A DNA stretch of 64,000 nt, taken from positions 29,567,294 through 29,631,293 of the forward strand of contig NC_063155.1 of assembly GCF_020921035.1 (NCBI RefSeq). Direction: 5' to 3'. Shown here in pieces: positions 47,682-60,869 of the stretch. How positions within the stretch are numbered: the stretch's first letter is position 1; every line of letters begins with the position of its first letter. The translations under genes and the position numbers were made by a program. The stretch is from Rhodamnia argentea (lineage: Eukaryota; Streptophyta; Magnoliopsida; Myrtales; Myrtaceae). The notes beneath the pieces are model-generated. The model worked only from the letters and a program-made list of their open reading frames with translations, searched no databases and had not been told where the DNA came from.

Positions 47682-49265
47682 ATGGCAGACAACCATAGAA
47701 AACCTCACGCCATCATCATCCCTTACCCTCTCCAAGGCCACGTCAACCCGTCCGTGCACCTGGCCATCAAGCTCGCCTCGAGGGGCTTCGCCGTCACCTT
47801 CATCAACACTCAGTCCGTCCACCACCACACCCTCAAAGCCCTCGAGCAGGAACGGGGAGGCGGCGGTGAGGGCGAGACCGACCGCTCCTACGACATCTTC
47901 GCCAACGTGCGGAGATCGGGGCTCGACATACGGTACACGACAGTGTCGGACGGCTTGCCGGTGGGGTTCGACCGGTCGCTGAACCACGACCAGTTCATGG
48001 CGTCGCTCCTGCACGTGTTCTCAGCGCACGTGGAGGAGGCCCTGGGGAGCATCGTCGCGGAGCCCGGCGGGAGGGCCGACTGCCTGATCGCAGACACGTT
48101 CTTCGTGTGGCCGTCGAGAGTGGCGGAGAAGTTCGGGCTGTCGTACGTGTCGTTCTGGACGGAGCCGGCGTTGGTGTTCACGTTGTATTATCACTTGGAT
48201 CTCCTTCGGATCAATGGCCACTTTGCTTGCCAGGGTAATTCCGCTAAAATCTCTCCCGTGCATGTGCATGTTTCAACGTCGAAAGTTTTTTAAACGTTCT
48301 ACGAGCGAGATTGGATTTTAACAGCCTTTTCCTGATCAGATTGTCGTGAGGATCCCATAGATTACATACCAGGAGTGAAGGCCCTACGGCCAAATGACAT
48401 GACGTCGTATCTCCAGGAGAGCGAGACGTCATCCGTCTGTCACCAGATCATCTTCAACGCCTTCCGGGACGTCAAAGCGGCGGATTTCATCCTCTGCAAC
48501 ACCATCCGCGAGCTCGAGACCAGCACCGTGTCGGCCCTGCAGGACCTGAAGCCCTTCTACTCGATCGGGCCCGTGTTCCCGGAGGGCTTCACCAGGAGCG
48601 ACGTGGCCACGAGCCTGTGGCCCGAGTCGGACTGCACCCGTTGGCTCGACACCAAGGCCAGGGACTCGGTCCTCTACGTGTCGTTCGGGAGCTATGCTCA
48701 TGTGTCGAGGCCGGACCTAGTGGAGATAGCCCATGGGCTCTCGCTCAGCAAGGTCGACTTCGTGTGGGTGCTCCGGGCCGACATCGTGAGCTCCAACGAT
48801 GTAGATCCGCTGCCCGATGGATTCAAGCAACAGCTTGGCGACCGGGCAATTATAATACCTTGGTGCCGTCAAAATGCAGTGTTGAGCCACCCAGCAATAG
48901 GTGGGTTCTTGACCCATTGCGGGTGGAACTCAATATTGGAAAGCATTTGGTCTGGTGTGCCATTGCTGTGCTTCCCTCTGTTGACTGATCAGTTCACTAA
49001 TAGGAAGCTAGTGGTTGACGATTGGAGAATCGGATTGAATTTGAGTGATCGGAACAAGATTACTCGAGAGGAGGTCGCTGACAAAATTGCCCGGCTTATG
49101 AGCAAAGAATCAGGTAGCGAATTCAAGGGCGCGGTTGAAGCACTAAAGAAGAAGCTGGAGGAAGCATTGATGCCCGATGGTTCATCGGCCAAAGATTTCG
49201 ATCAGTTTCTTGTGGACATGAAGCATAGGATTCACCAAAAGGAGCATCTTTCCAGTGGTGCTTAA
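47682..49265 (+). CDS. UGT86A1: UDP-glycosyltransferase, UGT86A type
   Basis: Two exons, 47682-48234 and 48340-49265, with a 105-base GT-AG intron in phase 1, give 492 residues. The N-terminal half has the acceptor-side motif IIIPYPLQGHVNPSVHLAIK, with the conserved catalytic histidine region. The C-terminal half has the plant PSPG box at about residues 359-402: it opens WCRQNAVLSHPAIGGFLTHC, continues GWNSILESIWSGVPLLCFPL and ends LTDQ. The last PSPG residue is Gln, which usually favours UDP-glucose. The sequence FTNRKLVVDDWRIGLNL after it and the overall pattern fit the UGT86A group. The enzyme would transfer a sugar to a small lipophilic acceptor in the cytosol; the acceptor is unknown. 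Exon 1 is strongly GC-rich. I chose the ATG at 47682; the upstream in-frame codons have no ATG of family type. It is convergent with the ABCG3 gene. Confidence 0.93.
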
Positions 49266-49550
49266 ATCGATCATGCAGCCACTGGCCCTTCTCGGTCCAG
49301 ACATACATTTGCGAAGCTCAGAATGGACCATTAGTGCAAAAGTGATAGATGGAGAATCAAATACCTTTTGAACAACATGAGCCTCACAGGGTCTTGCCAA
49401 ATCAATGAGTCAGCAAGCTTCAAGAAGCGAGACATCGCGAAGAAACCAGAGCAGAAACAATAGCAGACGGCACACAAGGCAGTAGCAGCATTAGGTAGCA
49501 GGATAAACACAGTGTGGAGCCAAAGCCAAACAAAAATTTTATTGCACAGT

Positions 49551-52500
49551 TCATCTCGTGTTGCTCGTGTCCTGTTTACATTGGAAAATTTTGCGCACAG
49601 ATGCGCCTGTTCCTATGCGAAATTGTAACAGAAAAAACGATAAAAGTCGATAAACGGCTGCCATGACAAACAGGATTAGAAGATTCTCCCACTTGGAATT
49701 ACTGTCGCGAGAAATGTCATACGTGTTCTGGAGAGCCTCGTAACCTGAAATTGTCCTCACCTGCCCCACGGCAAAAGAAGTCCCTAGGTACTCGTTTTCC
49801 AGGAGACCCTATCCAACAAAATAACATGAATTACTTAGCAAGAACAGCGTCAAATGTGCCCACAAACTTAATTTGATTCGATCCAGAGCCAACCACATAT
49901 ATGAAGTGTTTTCCTAGCCAGAACAACGTCAACCAAATATCCAAGGAAGCATCAAGCAGAAATTGTTTTCTTCTCCTTTTGCAGGAAAGTTTTGTGCAGA
50001 TGGAAGTGTTTTCATGGTATCACATGGATAGGAAGCACTGAGCAGTGCTAAGATTGATCACTTAGGCAAAATGGAACAGCATAAACTATTTTTAAGTAGT
50101 TTCATTTTTGCTTCTACCTGTATAGAGTAGGTATGGAAGGCAATGTAGGATATTGGATATGTCCATAGTGGTCTAGGCAAAGCATCTCGGATTCTGAAGT
50201 AGCCAGCAGAAAGCATCATTACAACCTGACAAGTAAGAGATGTGAGTCATTATTCCAGCCTAGACACATGAGCACAGTACAAAATAGATAGAATGTTCCA
50301 CAAGCATAACAGCAATTTATGGATTTGGCAACTGATTCAACTTCTTTGTCTCAGCCACCACGATAAGGCCTAGCTTCAGGACATTGAGCAGTATGCCAAA
50401 AGCAGAAAAGTAAAAGCCATGCATTTTCTCATCAATTCATGTCGAATTAACCACAGGAAAGATCAAGATGAAAGTTTAACAGAACCAACTCACGTGTATG
50501 GACACTAATGTCAAGATGCTCCAGAAAATATCTTGCCAAACAGAAGCTACTACCAGCATTAGCCCCTCATTTACAAGGAGGCACATGAAGAAATTCAACA
50601 CAAAGTACATCAATAAGCTGAAATCATCTCGCAGACCAACAAGGAAATAGAAGACGAGGCTTGACGAGATGGAGATCAGAAACAGGAAAGGAATGCTGGA
50701 AAGAAGTTGCCCAAGCAAGAACACCAGTGCTCCAGAATGTTGATTCGATTTTTCACTGGCATATATCTGCACAGAAGAAAGCAACACAGAGTTTGAGGAA
50801 GCCAAATTAAAGCAGATGGACAAGTCAATCTGTAAATTTCTTGCCAAAAAAAACTGATTCAAATAGTTGGACCTGGACCATCGAGTATCTGGTCTTTGCC
50901 AATTATCGCCACTGGAGCATCTCATCCACCCATAAAAATTAATAATGCCCCTATCAAGGGTGGCTTTTTTTTAGCAGGAGACCATTTACATCTCTCAATT
51001 AAATATGTAACCTGCTGATTTAATTATTTCTGAAAATGAATTGCGGTTGAAACCACAATATCCACATCCACAACATCCACATGATGAGGTGTCCTATTGT
51101 GACGGCACTTCAAGGAATTTATACAGTTGAAGTAATTAATAGTTTTTGACCAAAAAAAAGTAATTAATAGTTACTTAGATAAGAAAGGCAGTTTTCTGAA
51201 TAATTAATAAACATGGACAAACTGATTTTTTGAAAAAAAAAATAACTAACGTCCAATAAGGTACTGCTGATTGGATTTCATCACACAGCATTCAGCATTC
51301 ATCCCACTGAAAACTCTCAAGGCAAGAACAGATCCTCTATATTATGCCATGAAAATCTGATTATACCATGCGATCAAGGGGTCATTATTGAGATTAAAGC
51401 TATCAAGATAAAGGTGAATGGCATCATAAAAGTATAATTGTTCCAATAGGTGATACAAGAAGTCAGCAAATCAAGTCCTAACATCATGCAGCCTTCACTG
51501 ACGACATGCTCATCCCATACACAATCCCCCAAATCTGCTGTAAATTGTCACACAACAGCTATAATAAAGGAGAGAAAAAATCAAATTCCCGAAAGACAGA
51601 GAAAAGGCAAGGGCAACCTGCATACAACACTTACAGGTACAAAAGTCAGCTAGGCAGGTAAATATGCCTTATCATAGAGATGAACTATTGCATCCTGTTC
51701 TCAAATATTAGCAGAGTGCGAGCAGCACTTATAGCAGCAATAGCAAACGGCCTAAATAATATGCTCAGGCAAATTGATATATTCTGGCTCGTCAATATAT
51801 CACGGTGGATTTTCCAGATAAACCAGATGAAGCTTATGGATATTGAAGTTAGTATTACCTTGATTTCTTTAATATGTGCCAGTACTCCAGCAATGCTAAG
51901 GAGGGAAGCAAATGATATGAACGAAAATATTGCTGCAACCCTAGTCTGCAGAATGAGAGATTAGCAAAAAGAAAAAATAAATAAATTAGTAGAAACAAGC
52001 ATTTTGTTGTAGGGAAGCATGAAAGTAGACTCCAATTCTTAAAGATTCAGAGAGCGATAAATAGCAACGGGCCCAGAGAATAACACAAACATAGCCCACA
52101 AAGCAAAGAGGTTCCTTGTGAGATGAGAAATCTGATAACTTTCCAAAGGACATCTAAATGCAACCAGATAACACAAATCCACAATTTCATCGAAACTCAC
52201 CCCCACAGAAGACAACGAATGTCCTAAGCCAGAAAAAACTGTGCCAACACAGAGTGTGAGAAGCATGCAAAGAATCAAGCGGAGCCAATAATATTTCCAC
52301 TCCCTTGACATAATAAGTAATGATCTCCATGTGAGGACTGCAATTCGGGTACCACAGCTAGCTTTTCCCCTGCTTTTTAGAGTTGGACCTTCCTGCAAAA
52401 ACTTAGTTAAGCAGACAAGAAGATTGTGACATGAAAAAAATGGTGAAAAATCACCAGAAAGCATGCACACTAGCTCTTAAACGATGAGCATACCGTAAGT

Positions 52501-55500
52501 TCTCAACTCTATCACGCTAGGAAGATTGCAATGCCACTAACATAAGTAGCACAGCATAATAGGACAAAGTAGAGTAAACAGTTATCTCCTTTTGCTATTG
52601 CTTTCATTGTCCACCCACCCCTCTGCCAAAAAAAACAAAAGAAAAGAAAAGAGAAAGCACCCAAAGGCTGCCAGCACCGTGAGCTATTGTTAATAAAGAA
52701 AATTACTGTTCCTGACAATGCATTGGCCGCTGAAAATAAGGCTTTCCACAATCAGCCCGATATATGTTTATTCAAGCATTGACAACTTATAAAGGAAAAA
52801 ACTTTTCAATCATTCACCGTATGCTGAGAGAAAATCAAATAGATTGCTTTGTTGATCATGGATTGATGGTTGTCCACTTAAGTTTATGAGTGAAGTCAAT
52901 TACACAGCTTTTGGCCCAAAAAAGAAGCTAAGCACTGCCATTTGATGTGTAGCTTTCTCCAGATATCATGCGCTGACATTAATCGTGCGAAAAATTAATT
53001 TGTGCCACTACGGAGTGACTACAAACCAAGCTTTCTAAAAACTGTACCAACTACCAATTAAAAACGTAAGAAATGATGCAACAAACAGAAGACGTGTATG
53101 TGTACCTTCTCAGTGAGTTTTAATATCATTGTCTCAACTGCAGCTGCATCGGCTGATGATTTATAAGTTGCTTCAAGGGTGCGTATTGCCACAGCAGTAT
53201 CCATATTCACTGAAGAGAGATCGCCATGATCATCCTGCCAACCATGCCCATAATGGTCAAACACTGGAAATGATTGAGCGCCAAAATTCAGTTTCTCTCA
53301 CATAAAAATAGAATACAACTGCTGGATTAATGGACTATGGACAGACAACACAGCAAGGCATTGCTCATCGTCTCAAACAGATATCAATCTTAATCATGAA
53401 GGCCTAATCTCCACTGAACGCAGAATCATTCCACTCCCATCAATCACTACAAGCAGATGAAGACCAATCGTTCAACGGCAAGTACAAAACAAGTACCTGC
53501 CAGTTTTTGCACATTGCAATTATCCTGTCAAAGTCTGTGTTTATTGCACGTAGGAAGTGATCGGAAGGACTTTGCATTATCGGGCATGGAAATCCAGCAT
53601 TGGAGAAGTGCTTCAATAAGAAAAGAGAGAGAGACTAATTTAGCAAAGCATACAAGACAATAAACAGATTTTGAAATTTTATACAGTCCAACATCACAAG
53701 AACTCAACTTCTATCCTAACATAGAATCACCAAAATTTATTCAAGGAACTTTCCCTTTGTACACCTTTAAGGCAAAAAATTCACTTTATCTTCCTGAGAA
53801 ACCACATCAAAAAGGAATTAAAATCTGCTATGTAGCTTACCTGTAAGCAGGCCAATGTTTCTCCAAAAAATAGAGTATTTCCATTTGAAAGCAGGCATAT
53901 CCGGTCAAAGAGGCCGAATACTTCAGTGCTGCTCTGATAGATAGTAAATATAAGGGTACACCCGGTGCTTGCAAGTTTCTTCAACGTAACCATCATGAGA
54001 AGTGCAGACACGCTGTAGGGATGAAAACAGAATCATGAACTTGAGCTATTGCACCCTCAAGTCAAGTAATGCAACAAGAAAACTCCCAATAAGCACATAT
54101 CAACCAATATATGATTACCTACACATCGCATGTATGAGGCATGGCCTAACAATGAGAAATTATGTTGATGTTGACAAGAAAACATTCCTCACAATATGAT
54201 TTTACCACTAACTAGAATCATCTAGAGCAATAATCTAAATAAACTGCACATGTTTGCAAGATATCAAAAACAGAATCAAGAATCAAGATGGTATTTAGTA
54301 CATCTTGTATTTGCACCTCCTAATAACCCGGCAGAATTAAGAACCTTGTGCTCTCTGTTGCACGATGCTGCGTAACATAATCTTTTCGCACAGATTACTT
54401 TTTGTGAAGCTTAATATTTGTTCCACAAATTGTTTCTGATCTCCCCCCTCCCTCCCCCCCCCACCCCCCACCATCCAAAAACTAAAACAAACTACCTGTC
54501 TAGATGATAAAGAGGCTCGTCTAAGAACAAAATATGAGGCCTCATCACAAGTTCCCTGGCAATGCTAACACGTCTTCTTTCACCACTAGGTAAGCCCTTC
54601 ATATAACAATGACCACCAATCAGCTTGTTGGCATAGTCACCCAAAGACATAGCATGTATTGCATCCTCCACAACACTCCTTTTCTGACAGAAGAAACCTG
54701 GTAGTTGAAGTAATGCTGAGTAGTACAAGAACTCTCGAACAGTCAGGGATCCAATTAGAGTGGTTTCCCTCTCAACAAAGCCCTGCAACCCATCAAAAAG
54801 CAAAACGAAAGAAATCAAAATCTATCCTCATGATAGAAACATTAAACCCTCCAAGATGAAACACCATTCAGAAATATAAAAGACAGTCACATTCCCTCAC
54901 AAAAAGAAAAACAACCAACGTGGTAAACCAGAAGATAGTGAATACACTTGCGAATTCCTTTGCGAGATAAGTTACTAATTCTTGAATCTGGCCTCCCAAT
55001 ATGAAAAAGGCTCCGAACAAATAAGCAAAAGTTGCAGCTATATGAAGACAAAGCTACGGGACCTTCAGGATGCTAGGCATCAAATAGAAACGCTGAAAGA
55101 ATGCCATTTCTGGATGGGCAAAATTATCTAACACTATGTAAAGGCAGTAGAATGGAAAAAATCGCATGACACACAGCAAAAGTATCTTTGACTGGTAACT
55201 AATCTTCTATCCGGGCATGCATCAACATATATAACAAAGTGGACCTCACTTTTCAACCAGAGTGGAAATGACACGCGATATGCTTGATAGGTAGCTCAGG
55301 CTTTCGCAGTAGGTAGTTAACATAGTATCTATCATAGGCTACATTCAGAAGACCCCTCACAGTGTGTCTGAAAGCTGTATTTGTAAAGGTCAACACTCTA
55401 TGCATAAGTGGGTGTTGTTGGTTTCCCAAAACATAAGCTTTTGATAAAATGTTTCCCAGAGAAATCTAGTGTTCTTGTCTGAGTACCCACAGTCAATTAG

Positions 55501-56316
55501 CAAACTTGAACAATTTAGACGACAACATTCTAATGTTATTAGTAGGAGAGTTCCTAAACACAAGAAGACTCTGCATCAACAAAAGATCCACAGAAGGAGG
55601 AAGTGAAATCTTATAAAGGAAAATTAAGCCCTATGACAATATTTAAGCACAATGCACTCACATATGACCCATAAGGCATATGAGATTTGGCCCCGTTCAC
55701 AAACACTTCGCCGTACGTTCTGGCTGAATCAGGCAATCTTCCTGAAGAACAAGCATAGAGGATACTGCATTAGTTTCGAGCTCTCAAGACAAAAACCATT
55801 TTCAAGATGCTACCTGACTAATCTAATCGATCAAAAGTAACTACCTGCAATTGCCCTTAACAAAGTGGATTTCCCCGATTTGCCAGGGCCCATGATCACT
55901 GTCATTGTTCCAGGCAATGCATAGCCATTAGAACTTTTCACAACCTTGTCAGAATACTTCCTTTTACCTTTGATTGTGACAGTTAAGTCCCTCCAAACAA
56001 CAGATGCCCCTGCAAGCTTTCTAGTAACCACTGCACCCTCTGGTAAAGGAGGGGATGGCAAGGACCCACTATTAAGCTTTGAAAGAGATGGAGAAGCAGG
56101 AGTGGTCGCAACATGGATGGAGTCTCCGCCATCCTCCACTCTAACATCGACGTCTGTGTCCTCCCACTCTGGGGAATCCTCAAACGAAATGGGCTGTCGA
56201 AGAGAACCGGGTTTTCGCAGATAAAAGAAGTTGCTTGAAGGCACCCTACTTGCAGGGCTGCTTGCGGAAGACGATGAAGACCTATAATTATCCGACTGGG
56301 ATTGAATTTCTTCCAT
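49551..56316 (-). CDS. ABCG3: ABC transporter G family member 3-like half transporter
   Basis: Eleven coding exons: 56316-55845, 55741-55662, 54782-54496, 54012-53841, 53610-53497, 53234-53106, 52392-52201, 51945-51859, 50766-50494, 50225-50118 and 49808-49551. All are GT-AG and in frame, giving 723 residues. The serine-rich start MEEIQSQSDNYRSSSSSASS and the SLRQPISFEDSPEWEDT motif identify the ABCG3 type. The nucleotide-binding domain comes first, with Walker A GPGKSGKST at residues 143-151 and Walker B ILFLDEP near 268-274, followed by the membrane domain from about residue 430 (for example FLLGQLLSSIPFLFLISISS). The signature motif is changed to LPSGERRR (248-255), and the bases after Walker B read LYHLD in place of the usual TSGLD, so ATP use may differ from other ABCGs. 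It works as a dimer in a membrane; the cargo is unknown. A non-coding leader exon with an intron is likely upstream. Confidence 0.94.
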
Positions 56317-56324
56317 TCTGATCT

Positions 56325-57245
56325 CCTGATGCTCAAAATGTAGGACAAACACCTAAGATTCTCCTCTTTAATACATAATTTAAGGTATTAAGGTGTTAGA
56401 CTGTTCTGAAACTAAGTACCATACCCGAATCCCTGAACAGGGGTGGATCCTGCATCAAGTCAGAACAGAACCGTGAATAGACTTTCATTCAACCCATTAC
56501 CATGGAGAAACAGAAGCATTTCAAGAAACAGGATTAGCACAATGACGCCTGCATCCTTTTCGATTTTTCGGAATCCTGTTCATTCAGCTGATAGATAGAC
56601 TCCTAGATTCCTCGTATGTATAAGATTTATTGCACCGGTACGGTGTCTTTAAGCGAGTCGAAACTCGCTAATCAAGCTCCCCACATCAACTTAAACTAGT
56701 AAGAAGTTAACAAATCTGAAGAACGGAATTCGCAAAAGCTAACGAGGCACCGAGAACACTAACCCCTACAGGTGTAGTTCTTCCCGCTCCGCGTCGCCCG
56801 ACATATCCTCAAAGCATTCTAAACTAGTCGAACTAGAGTCGAGAACGCACCATTTCAAAGAGCAAATACACCAACCACCCTCCACGAGGATGTGTAAAAC
56901 ACGTCTGTTCACCCGAGCTGAACAAACGTGGAAAGGGAAAACGAAGGTCTGGAATGAGCATTTCCAGCTCGCCCAGAACCCAATAACACCTGCTGAAGCG
57001 TTACTTGCACAACTATCCCCGCTCGAACAGACGGCACGACGTCTACATAGCTATATACAGCTAGACCAAACTCGCTTCAGAACCAGTAATCAAGAGCAGA
57101 GACGGAGCACGAACCTGGATCTACCTATGAGCGCGAGCTCCGCGATGGAGAGAGAGGGAATGTGAAAAGGAGTGAACTTCACTCTGTGGAGTGAAGTGAG
57201 TCCCGAGTGTAGTGACGCACGCGGTCGTGGGTAACTTGACCCGAT
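56325..57245 (-). other. Probable 5' leader of ABCG3 with a leader intron
   Basis: On the minus strand a likely acceptor (GCATCAG) lies at 56326-56327, nine bases before the start codon. A likely donor (CATAG then GTAGATC) lies at 57123-57124, so an untranslated exon may cover about 57125-57245. This is read from splice-like sites only; an alternative donor occurs about ten bases away. Confidence 0.45.
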
Positions 57246-57268
57246 CGAACCGGGTTCTCTGGCTTTGC

Positions 57269-57276
57269 TTTTTATA
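57269..57276 (-). promoter_or_regulatory. Candidate TATA box of ABCG3
   Basis: TATAAAAA on the minus strand lies about 25-35 bases upstream of the inferred leader exon. Confidence 0.5.
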
Positions 57277-57289
57277 GGGGCATCTCCGA

Positions 57290-58546
57290 TTCCCCAGCTT
57301 TGGGTTTTGGGCTTTGGCTGAGTGGGGTTTCTTCCTTCTCTTCTTTTCGCCCTTTTCCATTGAATTCGGACACGGAGTCGCATCTAATGATGGAACGTTG
57401 CCAGCTCAGCATTTGTCAAAAGTGTCCCCTGTCTGAACCCGCGCGTGATCTCCAGACGCTCCCCCTTCTTTTCCTTCTCGCATGATCTTGATGCTAGGCC
57501 AATCAAATAAGTGGATCCAACTAAATTTAAGTCGGATAGAAAATAATCCGATCCAAACAAACTCATTTAATATTGACTCATTTTCATTCAATACAAATCT
57601 AGTAACACATCCGACCCTATTCATATTTTCAAAACATCTCAATATTTAACTCAATTTATGAAAACTCATGCCAAAATTAAAATGAGAATGCGTAAAGAAT
57701 AAGCGCGAGATCGAGTGAGAACCGGAAAGAATGAAAAAAGGATTAGAGAGATAGGTTAGGTCTAAATAAGTTATACACACATTTGTTACCCATTTTACAA
57801 CCCATGTACGATTCGGATTATGTTTAAACACATTAACGGCGCATTTATCAAATATAACTAAATCGTATGACAACCCAATCCACCATATACAAGATAAGAA
57901 ATGGATTTATGATCTATTTTGACATGTCTATTTCCAATCTTTTTCATCACGCACAGTCCGCTCCTATCGAACATCTCAAGCAGTGTAGCGGAGCCGATCT
58001 CCAAATCCTCCCTTAACTATATAACACATAAACACATCAATACAATTGCTAATGTTCTTGGCCCAAAAAAAGAATCGCTAATGTTCTAAAAGTTATTAAA
58101 CATTTTTTTTTCTTTCGAAAACATCAACCATACCAATTCGAAGTAGATCACGACCTGCCTATATGAAAGAAAAAATTGCAAAAAAATTCATAATATGTAT
58201 CGTGAAGTGATTTGATTTAAGTCGATGGGACTACTGTGAAGCCCTTGTGAAAATACGGATTTACTGATGTCATGGATATTCCGATTAGAAGTGTGCTTTG
58301 CACGGACCCGATTATTAAGGACAAAGCACATTTGTATAACCGCGATTAGTGGGGGGCCTAAGAGGAATGGAGAAAGAGCAGGTGATTAGGGTGTGGTGGG
58401 GCTCACATCGGCCCGGCTCAGTGATAGTGGTCTAGTCTTCCTGGGGCCTCACCGCCCTTTTGTCCGAAAAGGGTGACCAGAAAATTACAGAACCGGATCA
58501 GAAAATCCAGCTATAGCCCATGGGTCTAATTTTTTTTTTTTTTAAA
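57290..58546. other. Intergenic region, no recognisable gene
   Basis: Short overlapping frames at 57300-57873 carry no recognisable domain. The rest is AT-rich spacer. Confidence 0.5.
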
Positions 58547-59532
58547 AGAGATATGTGTATCAAAAATCCTAAAATTTGTCATAAAAGTACAATTGAATTC
58601 TCAAACTTCCGAAAAGTGCAATCAAATTCTAAATTTTGTCAAGTTGATACAATTAACTTCGTTCGTTAACTCCGTCCACTTTGTCAAGCGAAAAATACCG
58701 ATGTAGCTTTTTCTTATTAATTTCTCTCTCTTACGTGGTGTTAACTTAAGTAAAATAAGAAAGATAAGCCCAAAGTGACGTCATTTTAGTCCAAACTTAA
58801 TTTTAATATGTGTATATTAATTAAATAAAAATAATATATATTTTTATTTTAGAAAAGGAAAAACCAACAAGGGCCCTTCAGGCCCTGCCACCGTTGCCCG
58901 CACCATTGTAGGAAAGGTAGGGGTCGCCGGGCCCTACCTTGGCAAACCGTAGGCAAGTGCCTACAAGCCCTCAGTCATATCGAACAAGGGTCGCCGGTCC
59001 TCATCCAAATCGAGCTAAGGCTACCCACTGGTTGGGGTAGGGCTAGATGGTGACCCCACCAATGGCAGTCCTCTACTCGATTTGGGTGAAGACTTGCAAT
59101 CGGCTAGGGGTGACGGCAGCGAGGCCTGCCCTCGCTGGTTTCGTTTTTGTTTTTAATTAGATTGTTTGTTAATTTAATTTAATTAATATGCATATATTAA
59201 CAATCAAGTTTGGACCAAAACGACGTCGTTTTGTACTTATTTTTCTTGTTTTAGCCATCTAAGCACCATGTAGATGAGAGAAATTAATAAAAAAAAAACG
59301 CCACATCAGTATTTTCTATTAGCTAAACCTCTATGCTTTAATTCAATCACTAAAGCCTTGCATTCTAAGTGACTTCCTCCTCATATTGCTACTTGTAACG
59401 TTGGACGGAGTTAACAGAAAAACTCGATTGCATTAATTTGACAAATTTTAAGACTTAACCGCACTTTCTAAAAGTTAAAGACTCAATTACACTTTCACGA
59501 TAAGTTTTAAGACTTAAAATGAATATATCTCT
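58547..59532. mobile_element. Long TIR element with GC-rich core (MULE-like)
   Basis: The left arm starts AGAGATATGTGTATC and holds GTTAACTCCGTCCAC. The right arm, reverse complemented, starts AGAGATATATTCATT and holds GTTAACTCCGTCCAAC, so the arms pair over roughly 130 bases. A GC-rich core spans about 58866-59130 between AT-rich blocks. Flanks are homopolymer-rich, so no duplication can be read. It is non-coding. Confidence 0.7.
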
Positions 59533-59937
59533 CGCAAAAAAAGGAAAAAAAAAAAAGAAAAAAAAGATTGATCCGACCATCACCAAATAATGATCTACAA
59601 CCGATTTAGAAATTGTTGTGATAGATCCATTTATGATCTCATTTAAATAATCAGTAATAGTTTGTCGTGTAAATTTTCTACAAGATCGATTTAATATTAT
59701 CAGTTTTCATGTCATTAGCACTGATTTCAAAATTAACGCGGCAGCTTCGGGTAACGTGAACTTCCAGTCGAGGACAAATGTATTGAAATGGCTCTCCTAC
59801 TTTTTCCCCTTTCGAGCTCTGCTCTCGGATTCTGAAATCGTTTCCTTGTGCTGTTTTTTCTGGGTCCCCCTGTTCAATGATTTAGCCATCCGGTACAATT
59901 TTTTTCTTTTTTGTCAAACATCCAGTAAAGTTTACTG
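59533..59937. other. Intergenic region, nothing recognised
   Basis: AT-rich DNA with no gene or bounded repeat. Confidence 0.4.

Positions 59938-59978
<41 letters not shown>
59938..59978. repeat. Compound TA/TG microsatellite
   Basis: About eleven TA units run directly into about nine TG units. Confidence 0.95.
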
Positions 59979-60045
59979 ATAATGTACGTAGGTTGTAAAT
60001 GTTTCCCAATATTGTGAAGTCGGAAAATTGTGACCGGAGAGCATA

Positions 60046-60571
60046 GGAAAATGATACGCATAGTCTCGAAACTTCGGCTGCATTATTATCTTTGGACTTT
60101 TAATTAGTTGCATCGTGACGCTTGAACAATCTACGAGCGTTCAATGTATGGGAGAAAACCATTGTAAGTCCCTTAAATTGTTGCAAAAAGTGCACTCTAG
60201 TCCCTAAATTATTGCAAAACGTGCAACCTCCGCCTAGATATTCAATGCAGTCATCTCGTCCGATCAAACAAAAGGAGGAAATCACCGCGAGTCCCCGGAA
60301 CTGTTGAGAAATGTACAATCTAGTTTCCAAACTTGTAATTTGTTTATGATTAAACAAGGGGAAAAAAGAAAATTCACCACAAGTACCTAAAGTCTTGCAA
60401 GTTATGCAACCTAGTACCTAAACTTTCAAATTATTCTCCCTCGTTTGATTAAACAAAATGACTATATCGAGTATTTAGGAATAATTCAAGAACCATATTG
60501 AACGAATTTAAAAAAGTTAAAAAAGATAGTGTATTATAGTTAAATTTAAAGAACACAAGTGCCATTTTCCC
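60046..60571. repeat. Family A copy with three internal diverged direct repeats
   Basis: The left arm (GGAAAATGATACGCATAGTC, then ATTATCTTTGGACTTTTAAT) and the right arm (ending AAGTGCCATTTTCCC) match the arms of 4948-5254. Between them, three related units start at about 60148, 60273 and 60364, each with an AAGTCCC-type phrase, then a TTGCAAAAAGTGCA-like phrase and a CTAGTCCCTAAA-like phrase. This is best read as a family A element expanded or invaded by another repeat. It is non-coding. Confidence 0.5.
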
Positions 60572-60604
60572 TTATTTGCATATTTCAACATTGGTCATGG
60601 TCAC

Positions 60605-60852
60605 CCACCACGGGCATGGCGCGTTTGATGAGCTTTGAGCTCTTTGGCCTTAAGGCGCAAGCTGGTCAAAGGTTCAAAACCTTCCCAACGCGTTTCTCGG
60701 ACTTAAGTGGGGGGGCTCTTGCTGGTGGGATGCGGGGCTAGCCTCCCTCCGGGTATAGTCGCCGTCGGAAAGGGTCTTCGCCGCCCTTCGGGTGGTGGTG
60801 AGTTGACCCGATTACGGCGGCGGATCCCTGGATTACCAAAAAAAAAAAAAAA
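60605..60852 (+). mobile_element. tRNA-derived SINE with 17-bp target-site duplication
   Basis: It is flanked by ACATTGGTCATGGTCAC (60588-60604) and ACATTGATCATGGTCAC (60853-60869), differing at one base. A B-box-like AGGTTCAAAACC at about 60670 and the phrase TTAAGTGGGGGG fit a pol III SINE of the Au type. The 3' end is GGATTACC followed by a poly-A tail. Confidence 0.85.
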
Positions 60853-60869
60853 ACATTGATCATGGTCAC

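Noticed and set aside
47601-48701. Minus-strand frames of 90-137 codons opposite the UGT gene
   Set aside because: They are shadows of the GC-rich UGT coding exons and have no domain of their own.
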